From an uncultured bacterium (GTDB lineage: Bacteria; Verrucomicrobiota; Lentisphaeria; Victivallales; UBA1829): a DNA stretch of 64,000 bases. Below, one piece after another: positions 24,494 through 35,820 of the stretch. How positions within the stretch are numbered: position 1 is the first letter of the stretch; each line of letters starts with the position of its first letter. The notes beneath the pieces were generated by a model, which did not search any database, had not been told where the DNA came from, and saw only the letters and a program-made list of their open reading frames with translations. The position numbers were made by a program, and so were the translations under genes. The stretch is taken from NCBI GenBank assembly GCA_949297765.1, contig CASFTV010000002.1, positions 124,001 to 188,000 of the forward strand, in the 5' to 3' direction.

Positions 24494-25216
24494 ATGAAAC
24501 TGGGTGTGAACATTGATCATGTGGCAACGCTGAGACAACTTCGCGGAGTGACGTATCCCTCCGTTCTGAAAGCCGCGGAACTGGCGATGCGCGCAGGCGC
24601 GTCGGGCATTACGGCGCATCTGCGGGAGGACCGCCGGCATATGAACGATGCCGATCTGGAACAGCTCGCCGCATCCGGGTACCGCCTGAACATGGAAATG
24701 GCGGTGACGGAGGAGATGGTGGCCATCTGCTCCCGTCTGAAACCGGCGGCGTGCTGTCTGGTGCCGGAAAAACGGCAGGAGCTGACAACCGAAGGCGGAC
24801 TGGATGTCGTCGCTCATTTCGCCTCCGTGAAAGCCGCGGTGGAGACTCTTTCCGCCCGGGGGGTGGAGGTCAGCCTGTTCATTGATCCGGATCTGGAGCA
24901 GATCCGCGCCGCGAAGGAGTGCGGAGCTCCGTTCATCGAACTGCATACAGGCGCGTATGCGAACGCCGGAACGGAACGGGTCGCCGCCGAACTGAAACGT
25001 CTTGCGGAGGGCGCCCGGTATGCCGATTCGCTCGGAATCCGTGTCAATGCCGGTCACGGAATTGATTATGAAAACATCCGGCCGCTGCTGGCGGAAGTGC
25101 CGCATCTGAACGAATTGAACATCGGTCACAGCATTGTCTGCGAATCGGTCTATTACGGACTGGAAGCGGCGGTGAAGAAAATGCTTGAGCGGATGGCCAC
25201 CTATCAGCTCGGCTGA
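24494..25216 (+). CDS. pdxJ: Pyridoxine 5'-phosphate synthase
   Basis: A 240-residue TIM-barrel enzyme of the DXP-dependent vitamin B6 route. Family marks are the N-terminal LGVNIDHVATLRQ, the phosphate region ITAHLREDRRHM, LNMEMAVTEEM, CLVPEKRQELTTEGGLDV, FIELHTGAYA, VNAGHGIDYEN and LNIGHSIVCESVYYGLE. The catalytic His and Glu positions are all there. AAAGGAC lies upstream of ATG 24494. There is an 84-base gap to the rib operon without a clear promoter, so read-through from it is possible. An intrinsic terminator follows at 25283-25311. Confidence 0.96.
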   Translation: MKLGVNIDHVATLRQLRGVTYPSVLKAAELAMRAGASGITAHLREDRRHMNDADLEQLAASGYRLNMEMAVTEEMVAICSRLKPAACCLVPEKRQELTTEGGLDVVAHFASVKAAVETLSARGVEVSLFIDPDLEQIRAAKECGAPFIELHTGAYANAGTERVAAELKRLAEGARYADSLGIRVNAGHGIDYENIRPLLAEVPHLNELNIGHSIVCESVYYGLEAAVKKMLERMATYQLG

Positions 25217-25282
25217 TCCGCAGAAAACGGACGGGGCATGCACGTCCCGTCCGTCCCGTTCCGCGGGGGCTTTTCCACGGAT

Positions 25283-25311
25283 CGCCGATCGGGAAAAACC
25301 GGGCGTTTTTT
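25283..25311 (+). terminator. Intrinsic terminator after pdxJ
   Basis: CGCC-GAT-CGG pairs with CCG-GGCG around GAAAAA with a three-base bulge, followed by six T. A second, perfect 9-bp hairpin (ACGGACGGG/CCCGTCCGT) without T tract precedes it at about 25228-25256. Confidence 0.6.
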
Positions 25312-25348
25312 CTCCGGAAAATAATCGTCCAAAACACATTTCCGAGCC

Positions 25349-25376
25349 TTGAAAATCGACTCTTTTATAGTATATT
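25349..25376 (+). promoter_or_regulatory. Promoter of gyrB
   Basis: TTGAAA (25349-25354) and TATATT (25371-25376) are 16 bases apart, giving a leader of about 90 bases before gyrB. Confidence 0.7.
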
Positions 25377-25382
25377 GCCTAG

Positions 25383-27974
<2,592 letters not shown>

Positions 27975-27983
27975 TCAAATACT

Positions 27984-28018
27984 GCGCGGACGGCTGTGTT
28001 CCGTTCCGGCGTCCGCGC
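27984..28018. other. Strong intergenic hairpin between gyrB and recA
   Basis: GCGCGGACG (27984-27992) and CGTCCGCGC (28010-28018) form a perfect 9-bp stem. No T tract follows, so it is not a standard terminator; it may stabilise a 3' end or affect recA read-through. Confidence 0.5.
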
Positions 28019-28045
28019 CTCAATCAACAATGTATGGAGAAAACA

Positions 28046-29152
28046 ATGGCAGACGATCCGAAAATCAGAAGAACAGGCATTGATCCGAACACCCGGGATA
28101 AAAATCTCGGCATCGCGCTCGGAATGATCGAAAAGGAATTCGGCAAGGGCGCCATCATGAAACTGGGAGACAACAACGTTGCCTCCGATGTTTCCGTGAT
28201 CAGCACAGGCGCGCTTTCTCTTGACATCGCTCTCGGAATCATGGGAGTTCCCCGCGGAAGAATCGTGGAGATTTTCGGTCCCGAATCCTCCGGAAAGACC
28301 ACGCTCTGCATGCACATCATCGCGAATGCCCAGCGCGCCGGGGGCGTGGCGGCGATCATCGACGCGGAACATGCGGTCGATCCGGTGTACGCTGCCAAGA
28401 TCGGTGTCAATGTGGACAATCTGCTCATCGCGCAGCCGGACTGCGGCGAAGATGCTTTGAACATCGCCGATATGCTGGTGCGCAGCAATGCGGTCGATGT
28501 TCTGGTGGTTGACTCGGTGGCGGCTCTCGTGCCCCGCGCCGAAATCGAGGGTCAGATGGGCGATTCGTTTGTCGGTCTTCATGCCCGCCTGATGTCTCAG
28601 GCGCTCCGCAAGCTCACCGGAGCCATCAGCCGCAGCCGCACCTGCTGCATCTTCACCAACCAGATCCGTGAAAAAATCGGCGTGATGTTCGGAAATCCCG
28701 AAACCACCACCGGCGGTAACGCAATGAAGTTCTACAGCTCCATCCGGATGGATATCCGCAGAATCGGGACCATCAAGGAAGGGGATGAGGTTGTCGCCGC
28801 CCGGACCAAGGTCAAAGTGGTCAAAAACAAACTCGCGCCCCCGTTCCGCACCGCGGAATTCGATATCAACTGGAACGAGGGAATTTCCAGAGTCGGTTCG
28901 ATCATCGACGTGGGATGCGATCTCGGCGTGATTGAAAAGCGCGGTTCGTGGTTCTCGTTCGACGGCGAACAGCTCGCCCAGGGCCGTGAACAGGCAAAGG
29001 CCGTGATCGGCGAGAAAAGCGATCTTGAAGCGCGGATTCTGGCCAGAATCCGGGAAAAACTTGCGGAACGCCGGGCTGCCGCTTCTCCGACCGCTGCTCC
29101 CGCACCGGAGAAAACCGCCGCGGAGCCGCCGGCCGCTCCCGCTGCAAAATAA
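28046..29152 (+). CDS. recA: Recombinase RecA
   Basis: A 368-residue RecA. It has [15 protein letters not shown], Walker [11 protein letters not shown], the catalytic Glu region [23 protein letters not shown], Walker [13 protein letters not shown], the L1/L2 region [19 protein letters not shown] and [18 protein letters not shown]. The C-terminal tail is rich in Ala, Pro and Lys rather than acidic. I chose ATG 28046 because GGAGA sits six bases before it; the ATG at 28034 has no ribosome site. No LexA-type palindrome is evident upstream, so transcription may continue from gyrB across a hairpin. Confidence 0.97.
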   Translation: MADDPKIRRTGIDPNTRDKNLGIALGMIEKEFGKGAIMKLGDNNVASDVSVISTGALSLDIALGIMGVPRGRIVEIFGPESSGKTTLCMHIIANAQRAGGVAAIIDAEHAVDPVYAAKIGVNVDNLLIAQPDCGEDALNIADMLVRSNAVDVLVVDSVAALVPRAEIEGQMGDSFVGLHARLMSQALRKLTGAISRSRTCCIFTNQIREKIGVMFGNPETTTGGNAMKFYSSIRMDIRRIGTIKEGDEVVAARTKVKVVKNKLAPPFRTAEFDINWNEGISRVGSIIDVGCDLGVIEKRGSWFSFDGEQLAQGREQAKAVIGEKSDLEARILARIREKLAERRAAASPTAAPAPEKTAAEPPAAPAAK

Positions 29153-29171
29153 CGACGGATGAAGCCGGACG

Positions 29172-31706
29172 ATGAAGACGGGATGGGCGGAAAACGGATC
29201 GTTGCGGGCGCGGTTCTTCGCGTTCTCGCTCCTTCTGGCTCCCGCCGCCGCGTTTTCGTTCGGAGATCTGGCGTATAAGAGCAAACTTTCCGGCGATGAG
29301 GCGTTCACGGCGGGGGATTATCCAGCTGCCGCCGGATTCTACGCGGTCTACGCAAAGGACGCCGCGGGCGCGGAGGACAAGGACGCTCTCCGCGATGCCA
29401 GGGAACGCCGGCTGGACGCCCTCCTGCTCGCCGGAATGACGAAGGAGGCGGAACAGGAGTTCGCGGATTATGAGCTCAAATATCCCGGCGTCAATTCGCT
29501 TTCTCTTTCGATGTGGAAGGCCGATCTCCGGATTCTTCAGGGACGGTACCGGGAGGCGCTGACCATTATCCGCCGGATTCTTCCGGGCATGACCGGAGAC
29601 GATCCCCGCCGGCTCCGGACTCTGGCGGCACTGGCGCGCGCCGAAGAACTGGAGAAAAATTATACCGGCGCTGCCAACGCCTACGGAGAACTGGTCCAGG
29701 CCGCAGGGAAGACTCGGCTGGCTCTTTCCGCGTTTGCCCGGAAAATTTTCTGTCTGGCGAACTCAAACACTCCGCGCGATGCGATGACCGGACTGCTGTC
29801 CGCTCCTTCTCCCGAAACGGAGGCGGAAGCGGAGGTGCTCCGCCTTCTCGCGTTTTATACGCATTTGAAAATGGAGGGCGCGAAGGATTTGAAGGCCGCA
29901 TGGCTGGCGTTGGAAAAACAGGGACGGCGTACGGAACTGCCGATCGTCTATACGCTCTATTCCGCGATTGGTGACGAGGCGGCAAGACGTCAGGACCGTG
30001 AACTTGCGGTGGCCGCCTACCGGCTCGCATTCGCCTCCGCACCGACCAAGCAGGCATCGTTCGACACTCTGGGCCGGATCATTCTCCTGCTGGAGCAGCA
30101 GAAGAGCAACGAGGAGGCGGCTCTGCTCGCCCTGCGGGCACTGGATCTTTTCAAGGGATCGTATGCCACGCCGGAAACCAAACTGCGTCTGGCGCGGATT
30201 CTGCGTTCCGCCGGGAAGAACCTTCCGGCCATTGAACTTTATCTGAGTCTGATTCAGGAGGAAGGCGCGCCGCATGAACTGCGGAAAACGGCGGTCCGCG
30301 AATGTGCGTATCTTCAGAATTCGATGAACGACGAGGCCGGCGCCCAGAAAACAATCCGATCCTTCTTCAACACCGATGCCATGCAGCCCGAAGCGGAGTT
30401 TCTCCTTGCCGATCTCCTGTTCCGCGACAAACGGTATCAGGAGGCCGCGGAAGCGTTTCAGGAGACCGCCGCCAAATATCCCTCCATTGCCGGTCAGGCA
30501 CTTTATCAGAGCGCTCTTGCGTGGCTTTCCGCAGAGAAGACCGGTCCTGCGGAGCAGCAGGTGGACCGGCTTCTGAAAATGGTCGGGAACGATCCTGCGG
30601 CGTATTCCCGTGCATTGTACCTGAAAGCGATGATTCTGGAGGCCGCGCGGAAATTCCCCGAGGCGCAGAAATGCTATACGGATTACGCCGCCCGGAAACT
30701 GGTGGACCCGAAACTCGCCGCTCAGGCGCTGTTCAAAGCGGCAAAGATAGCGTTTTCCCGAAAAAATCTGCTGGAGGCGGAAGGGCTGTTCGGACGTATT
30801 CTGAACGACTATCCGCAGAGTGAACTTGCGCCGCTGGCAGCGTACTGGCGGATCTATTCGTTCCAGTCCCGGGGGGATGATCTTCTTGCGGAACGGGAAA
30901 CGTGGCTTCTGGTGGACCGCTATCCCGGTTCTCGTCATGCGACCGACGCACTGTTCAATCTGGCGACCCATTATGCGGATGCCGGCGCCTCAACGCGGGC
31001 CAACGCCGTGCTGGATACGCTGCTGAACCGGGTCAAATCCACGAAACTGTATCCGAAAGTTCTTCTGGAGAAGGCGAATCTCGCCTTTCAAAACAAGGAT
31101 CCGGAAACCGCACTGGAACTGCTGGGGCAATTATACAATACCAATCCCGATTCTTCGCTTCTTGCGGAGGCGTTGTATCTCCACGGAGATGTGCTGAAGT
31201 CGAAAAGCGAGTATGAGCAGGCGATCGCCTGTTATACGAAGGTTCTGGAACAGCACCCGCCATCGCTGATCGAACTGGCGACGATCGGGTCAATCGCGGA
31301 CTGCCAGTTCACCATCGCATCGCAGCGGAATTCCGCGGAACTTTTCCGGGATGCGATGAGGCGCTATGATTCGCTCCTCGAAAGAGTGGATCTTCCGGAA
31401 GCTTTGCGGGTCATGCTGCATTACAAGAGCGGCCGCTGCGCGGAAGAGCTGGATCTGACCGACACCGCGTTGAATCACTACAAGGCCGCCACCTATGCGC
31501 TGGTTTCGAAAGCCTCGTCGAGCGTGGCTCTGTGGGGGACGAAGGCGGTGGAGGCAATCGTGAACATTGCGGAGAAGGCTCCGCTCAAAGCTCATGTGGA
31601 GGATGCGGTGCGCGCCCTTCAGCGCCTTGCCGATGCCGAACTCATGGAGCAGGAAATGGTGGATGAACGGATCCTGAAACTTGAAAAAATGAAATTCAAA
31701 CCGTAA
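29172..31706 (+). CDS. Exported tetratricopeptide-repeat protein
   Basis: An 844-residue protein with a signal peptide (FFAFSLLLAPAAAFSFG) followed almost entirely by TPR-type helix pairs, for example GDYPAAAGFYAVYAKDA, GRYREALTIIRRILPG, KRYQEAAEAFQETAAKYP, NLLEAEGLFGRILNDYPQSE and SEYEQAIACYTKVLEQHPPS. No enzyme motif is seen. The periplasmic location and position before an ExbB/ExbD pair suggest a scaffold or YbgF/CpoB-like coordinator of a TonB- or Tol-type energy-transducing system. The start codon has only a weak ribosome site and lies 19 bases after the recA stop. The large size, about three times CpoB, is unusual. Confidence 0.82.
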   Translation: MKTGWAENGSLRARFFAFSLLLAPAAAFSFGDLAYKSKLSGDEAFTAGDYPAAAGFYAVYAKDAAGAEDKDALRDARERRLDALLLAGMTKEAEQEFADYELKYPGVNSLSLSMWKADLRILQGRYREALTIIRRILPGMTGDDPRRLRTLAALARAEELEKNYTGAANAYGELVQAAGKTRLALSAFARKIFCLANSNTPRDAMTGLLSAPSPETEAEAEVLRLLAFYTHLKMEGAKDLKAAWLALEKQGRRTELPIVYTLYSAIGDEAARRQDRELAVAAYRLAFASAPTKQASFDTLGRIILLLEQQKSNEEAALLALRALDLFKGSYATPETKLRLARILRSAGKNLPAIELYLSLIQEEGAPHELRKTAVRECAYLQNSMNDEAGAQKTIRSFFNTDAMQPEAEFLLADLLFRDKRYQEAAEAFQETAAKYPSIAGQALYQSALAWLSAEKTGPAEQQVDRLLKMVGNDPAAYSRALYLKAMILEAARKFPEAQKCYTDYAARKLVDPKLAAQALFKAAKIAFSRKNLLEAEGLFGRILNDYPQSELAPLAAYWRIYSFQSRGDDLLAERETWLLVDRYPGSRHATDALFNLATHYADAGASTRANAVLDTLLNRVKSTKLYPKVLLEKANLAFQNKDPETALELLGQLYNTNPDSSLLAEALYLHGDVLKSKSEYEQAIACYTKVLEQHPPSLIELATIGSIADCQFTIASQRNSAELFRDAMRRYDSLLERVDLPEALRVMLHYKSGRCAEELDLTDTALNHYKAATYALVSKASSSVALWGTKAVEAIVNIAEKAPLKAHVEDAVRALQRLADAELMEQEMVDERILKLEKMKFKP

Positions 31707-31722
31707 CACAGGGGTGCGAAGG

Positions 31723-32355
31723 ATGGAATATGTGCAGATGATTAAAAACGGCGGTCCGGTCATGATGATTCTGGTCGGATGCAGTATTGTGGCGGTTTTT
31801 ATTTTTGTGGAGAAATGGTTTCAGTTCCACCGGTCGCAGGTGAACGTGAAGGAGCTGGTGAACGGACTGATCAACGTTCTCAAACGGGACGGAATGATCG
31901 AGGCGATCACCCTCTGCGACCATACCCCCGGACCTGTGGCGCGGCTGCTCACGGCGGCGATTCAGGCGCATCAGAACGACGATGACATCCGCCAGTCGAT
32001 CGAGGATGCTTCGATTGTGGAAGTGCCGCGTCTGGAGTCGCACCTGAACATTCTGGCGACCATCGCTTACATTGCGCCTCTGCTCGGACTGCTCGGAACG
32101 GTGGTCGGAATGGCGGATGCGTTTCAGGCGATCGAGACCAAGCAGGGGATTTCGATGACGCTTGCCGATCTTTCCGGCGGCATCTATCTTGCGCTTGCAA
32201 CCGCGGCGGCCGGACTCTGTGTGGCAATTCCGTGTTATGTGGCGTACAATTATCTGGTTTCCCGCGTCCAGTCGCTCTGCGTTGATATGGAAAAGGCGTC
32301 GTCGGAAATTCTCTACTTCTTTCAGCATCATACGAAAAGCGATTTGAAGAAATGA
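31723..32355 (+). CDS. ExbB/TolQ-family proton channel
   Basis: A 210-residue membrane protein with three helices. GGPVMMILVGCSIVAVFIFVEKWFQFHRSQ is near the N-terminus, then a cytoplasmic loop, then the signature LNILATIAYIAPLLGLLGTVVGMADAF and ISMTLADLSGGIYLALATAAAGLCVAIPCYVAYNYL. The conserved Thr and Pro/Gly positions of the channel are there. With ExbD it uses proton flow to move a TonB- or TolA-like partner. ATG 31723 preceded by GAAGG is preferred over an in-frame GTG at 31714. The stop overlaps the exbD start as ATGA. TolQ versus ExbB cannot be decided from sequence alone. Confidence 0.92.
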   Translation: MEYVQMIKNGGPVMMILVGCSIVAVFIFVEKWFQFHRSQVNVKELVNGLINVLKRDGMIEAITLCDHTPGPVARLLTAAIQAHQNDDDIRQSIEDASIVEVPRLESHLNILATIAYIAPLLGLLGTVVGMADAFQAIETKQGISMTLADLSGGIYLALATAAAGLCVAIPCYVAYNYLVSRVQSLCVDMEKASSEILYFFQHHTKSDLKK

Positions 32356-32819
32356 AACAGTTCGGCAATCGGATCAGAATTCAGACCCGTCTGAAAATTT
32401 TTCAGGGACGTCCCGATCTTGTCCCGTTTCTCGGGGTGTTTTTTCTCCTGCTGATCTTTTTCATGCTGGGCAGTTCGTTCATTCAGGTGTCGGGGATCCC
32501 AGTGGATCTCCCGGAGGTGCAGGTGCGCAACAGTTTCGGAGCCAAAAAGATCATCGTCACGGTGGACAAGCGCGGACGGATCTTTCTGAATGATATGGAA
32601 ATCAAGGAGATGGGCGCATTGAAGACCCGCCTTCTGGACATTGTCAACACCTCGGCGGAGGACCGCACCACGATCATCCTCCGCGCCGACGCCGCAACGG
32701 ATTACGGGACGGTCGCACGGATCATGTCCCTCGCGGAGGATCTGAAGATCAATGTATTCCTGCTGACGACCTCACCCGCCGCGCCGCGGAACTCCGTCAA
32801 CTATATCGAACAGGAATGA
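32352..32819 (+). CDS. ExbD/TolR-family protein
   Basis: A 155-residue single-span protein. After the cytoplasmic N-terminus comes the helix DLVPFLGVFFLLLIFFMLGSSF. The Asp at its start (PDLVPFLGV) is in the position of the essential proton-binding Asp. The periplasmic part has KKIIVTVDKRGRIFLNDMEI and IILRADAATDYGTVARIM, the normal ExbD beta-alpha fold. It pairs with the ExbB-like gene just upstream (four-base overlap) and precedes the TonB-like gene by 12 bases. Confidence 0.92.
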   Translation: MKQFGNRIRIQTRLKIFQGRPDLVPFLGVFFLLLIFFMLGSSFIQVSGIPVDLPEVQVRNSFGAKKIIVTVDKRGRIFLNDMEIKEMGALKTRLLDIVNTSAEDRTTIILRADAATDYGTVARIMSLAEDLKINVFLLTTSPAAPRNSVNYIEQE

Positions 32820-32831
32820 CAGGATTTCTTC

Positions 32832-33641
32832 ATGGAAAACGGATCGGCCAGTTATGCCAGAGGCGGAGAACGGACATGGGCGGTGTTCGCGGCCGCCCTG
32901 CTGTTTGCCCTGCTGGTCCATGCGCTGCCTCTGCTCTGTTTCCGTCCTCTGGAAAAACGGTCCTCGACGGTGGAAACCGGTCGGCGTTTCACAGTCATGG
33001 TCGGTCATGAACCCACTCTCCGGGATGATCCGTTCGATCTGTACTACTGGCTCCATTACGGCAATCCCTCCGATTTTTCAAGACCCGATTACGAACACGG
33101 ATTCTCCTCCCATCTGCGGGTCCGGGAAGATAAAACCATGAATCTTCATCCGATCCCGCCGTTTTCCGTTTCCCTGACAAGGAAGTATGCGGACCCGGTC
33201 AACCGGTTTTTCCCCTCTGCCCGCGCACCGGAAGAGCTGATGCCGGAACTGCGGCCCTTCCTCCGGCATTTGAATGCGAAGAACGGAGAAGGAAAACGGA
33301 TTCCGCAGGAGACGTCGAACCGTCCGCTCTGGACCATGGCGGACGGAACGGAGATCGGCGATCTGTTCGCGGATGCACCCGATATCATGCGTCACATTAT
33401 CCGTTCGGCGCCCGCCCGGGGAACGGTTCTGCGTCTGACGCCGTCCGGGAAGGAGGATCTTCCTCCCCAGATCAAAGTGGTGCAGTCCTGCGGGGATACG
33501 ACACTTGATATTCAGGCGGCGGGGGCGCTGGCCGCCTATGCCGGTGCAGGATTGTCCGCCGATCAGCTGAGCCGCCTGAACTATGTGATCGTCGACTGGC
33601 GCGCGCGTCCGGCGAAAACGAAGGAGACGGTAAAACCATGA
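32832..33641 (+). CDS. TonB-like energy-transducer protein (divergent)
   Basis: A 269-residue protein with one N-terminal membrane helix (WAVFAAALLFALLVHALPLL), a Pro/Arg-rich spacer and a C-terminal piece IKVVQSCGDTTLDIQAAGAL followed by NYVIVDWR. The latter resembles the TonB C-terminal motif (valine-rich strand, S-G, L-D-x-A-A-L, then a final strand). The match is weak but gene order (ExbB, ExbD, this gene) is that of TonB or TolA. No receptor gene is in the window. It overlaps the next gene by four bases. Alternative: a protein specific to this lineage that replaces TonB. Confidence 0.6.
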   Translation: MENGSASYARGGERTWAVFAAALLFALLVHALPLLCFRPLEKRSSTVETGRRFTVMVGHEPTLRDDPFDLYYWLHYGNPSDFSRPDYEHGFSSHLRVREDKTMNLHPIPPFSVSLTRKYADPVNRFFPSARAPEELMPELRPFLRHLNAKNGEGKRIPQETSNRPLWTMADGTEIGDLFADAPDIMRHIIRSAPARGTVLRLTPSGKEDLPPQIKVVQSCGDTTLDIQAAGALAAYAGAGLSADQLSRLNYVIVDWRARPAKTKETVKP

Positions 33642-33883
33642 TTCCTCTTCCGCTCGGAGATCTGTTTTCCCTGTATCTTTCCCTGTTCATCATCACGCTT
33701 GCCTATCTGTGGTTTCGCGATGAGCGGCGCCGCGCGCCGGACGACTGGACAATTGCAAAGGAACGTCTTTACATCTGTCCGCGCTGTCATCTTTCGTTTC
33801 TGGCGAAGGACGACAGCGCGAACATCACCCGCTGTCCGCGCTGCAACGAGATGTGTTTCCTGAAGAAAAAGAAGCGCTTTTGA
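33638..33883 (+). CDS. Small membrane protein with C-terminal zinc ribbon
   Basis: An 81-residue protein: one N-terminal hydrophobic helix (LGDLFSLYLSLFIITLAYLWF), a basic joint (RDERRRAP), then a four-Cys ribbon (CPRCHLSF...CPRCNEMC) and a basic end KKKKRF. Start 33638 overlaps the TonB-like stop as ATGA. Function unknown. The last codons are part of the terminator stem at 33865-33896, so its C-terminus is shaped by that RNA element. It is the final gene of the TPR/ExbB/ExbD/TonB-like operon. Confidence 0.78.
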   Translation: MIPLPLGDLFSLYLSLFIITLAYLWFRDERRRAPDDWTIAKERLYICPRCHLSFLAKDDSANITRCPRCNEMCFLKKKKRF

Positions 33884-33896
33884 GCGCTTCTTTTTC
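33865..33896. terminator. Bidirectional terminator between the Ton-like and secretin operons
   Basis: GAAAAAGAAGCGC (33865-33877) and GCGCTTCTTTTTC (33884-33896) form a perfect 13-bp stem with loop TTTTGA. Each strand ends in a T run (TTTTT), and genes converge on it. The stop codon of the zinc-ribbon gene lies in the loop. Confidence 0.85.
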
Positions 33897-33918
33897 AAAG
33901 GGGTTTCCGGAGAGGGAA

Positions 33919-35802
33919 TCACCGTTCCGGATCAAGTCCGAACTGACGGTATCCGTAGGTGTTGAAGGTGCTGTTTCCGCTGGATTCAACACTTTCCCTG
34001 ACCGAGATGATATCTCCCTGAATGTCTTTCGGAACGGGAGTCGCCGGGGTGAGCAGCTCGCATTCCGCGACAATCACAAGACGGGAATTTTTTGTGGACT
34101 CGCTTTCTGTCGAGAACAGCCATCCGATCAGCGGAAGATCCTTCAGAAGCGGAACGCCGGTCGAAGAACGGACAAGTTCGCTTTTCGTGATGCCGCCGAT
34201 GACGAAACGGTTCGCGTGTTCATTCCCGATCATGATCTGGTTTTCCGAGACGCTGCTGTTCAGACGGGGTGTGCCGCTGGAGGCATATCCGAGAAGCGAG
34301 GTCGCTTCAACGCCGACCTGCAGCGTGGTGGCTTTCTCCGTGACCGAGGGAACTACCGAGAGACGGAAGGAAAAACCGTTGGCGACGACGGTGTTGACCG
34401 TCGGTCCTCTTCCGGGATCGGCCGGAACGTTCGTGTGGAAGGTGATGGAGGAATCGTCCTTGATCAGGGCTCCTTCAACGGTTTTGCATGTTCCGCTGTC
34501 ACCTTCCACGGTGAAGACGGTTCCGTTGACCCCCTGCAGGTCATAGTTTTTGGTGGAGGGAGTCTGAATTTTCACGACGGCGAACGGCCCGCTTGCCGTG
34601 ACCTTGTATCCGTTCTTGTCCGTGATGGAGAGCTGGGAGGGATCTTTGACGTAGCCGGAGGAGATCGTGGTCGCGGCGCCTTCGTTTTCCTGTGCGTCGA
34701 CAACGAAGAGTCCGGTGTCGCGGCGGATCACGGTTTCCTGATTGTTCCGTGCGCGCAGTTCGCCGGTCACGGCGATTTTCGCCTTGCTTTTGGAGACCAG
34801 GAAGTCAAGATAGCGCGTGTTCCATTTCGGATTGAAGTTGATGAACTGGGCGTTGTTGGTTTTCCCGTTCCGGAGCATGCCGCCGGCGTAGGTCGATGAC
34901 CAGTTGTCGCGATAGGTTCCTCCCATGGAGAAGAAATTGGCGCCTTCGTTGTTTTTCCATGCCTGGAAGTCGGCACCGATTTTCCCGTCGTTTTCCGCGT
35001 TCAGTTCGTAGACGGTGTAACGGATGCGGACCTGCGGATGCGGAACGTCATAAAGTTTCAGCATGGCTTCAATATTTTTTCGTGAATAGAGGGCGGTGTT
35101 GAAGAAGAGGACATTCAAGTCGCTGTCTTCGCGGACCTTGTCTTTTCCTCCGATCAGCTCCACGGTGTCGTTGGAGAGATTGGCGCCGACCGCTTCGACC
35201 ATCGTTTTCAGTTCGGAGGCCGGACGGTTTTTCGGAAAGTAGACGTATTTCGGCTGACCCGAGGAGTTTTTGATTCCTTTTGCGTCCAGTTTTTCCACGA
35301 CGGAGTCGATGCCCATTCCGTTTGTGCTGTCCCGGAAGCGGTACTCCTCCGCCGAGATGATGAGCAGTGCGGTGCCGTCCATGAAGACCATGCATTCCAC
35401 GCCCGCCGGCGCACGGAGATACTGATTGTAGTAATGGGAAAGCGGAATCGGCGAAGAGGTCGTCATGAAATTGACCGGATTGGCGGAAACGGCTTTGTTT
35501 GCACTTCCGTTGAACACGCCCGGATTCGTGCGCATTGTCTGAACCATATTCCGGAGATAGGGACGGATCTCATAGGGATTGGCATGTTTCAAGACATAGG
35601 TCTTTGTGATGATTTTCGAATCGGAGGTGTCCCGGACGAAGTGGACTGCCTCCGTTCCCGGCGCAATGCCGACCTGAAGCTGCGCCTGAACATTGGACGG
35701 AAAATAGGCCGGATTCAGATTCCCGGTCGGCAGCTCGTTTGCCGACGCTCCCGCGGCGGTGCAGACCGCTCCGAAAATCAGCGTTTTCATGCTTCTGTTC
35801 AT
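33919..35802 (-). CDS. Secretin-domain outer-membrane protein (GspD/PilQ-like), paralogue A
   Basis: A 627-residue exported protein (signal peptide TLIFGAVCTAAGASA). An early N-domain contains ITKTYVLKHANPYEIRPYLRNM, and AMLKLYDVPHPQVRIRYTVYELNA marks the start of the secretin core. The C-terminal part shows GNEHANRFVIGGITKSE, then GVPLLKDLPLIGWLFSTES and SRLVIVAECELL, the classic secretin signature order. It should form an outer-membrane ring. The ribosome site is AAGGAAG 9 bases before ATG 35802. It follows paralogue B by 18 bases. No GspC, E, F, L or M gene is adjacent, so its partners, possibly the pseudopilins at 8.5-14.2 kb, are separate. Confidence 0.85.
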   Translation of the reverse strand: MNRSMKTLIFGAVCTAAGASANELPTGNLNPAYFPSNVQAQLQVGIAPGTEAVHFVRDTSDSKIITKTYVLKHANPYEIRPYLRNMVQTMRTNPGVFNGSANKAVSANPVNFMTTSSPIPLSHYYNQYLRAPAGVECMVFMDGTALLIISAEEYRFRDSTNGMGIDSVVEKLDAKGIKNSSGQPKYVYFPKNRPASELKTMVEAVGANLSNDTVELIGGKDKVREDSDLNVLFFNTALYSRKNIEAMLKLYDVPHPQVRIRYTVYELNAENDGKIGADFQAWKNNEGANFFSMGGTYRDNWSSTYAGGMLRNGKTNNAQFINFNPKWNTRYLDFLVSKSKAKIAVTGELRARNNQETVIRRDTGLFVVDAQENEGAATTISSGYVKDPSQLSITDKNGYKVTASGPFAVVKIQTPSTKNYDLQGVNGTVFTVEGDSGTCKTVEGALIKDDSSITFHTNVPADPGRGPTVNTVVANGFSFRLSVVPSVTEKATTLQVGVEATSLLGYASSGTPRLNSSVSENQIMIGNEHANRFVIGGITKSELVRSSTGVPLLKDLPLIGWLFSTESESTKNSRLVIVAECELLTPATPVPKDIQGDIISVRESVESSGNSTFNTYGYRQFGLDPER

Positions 35803-35820
35803 ACGAATGAGCTTCCTTTC

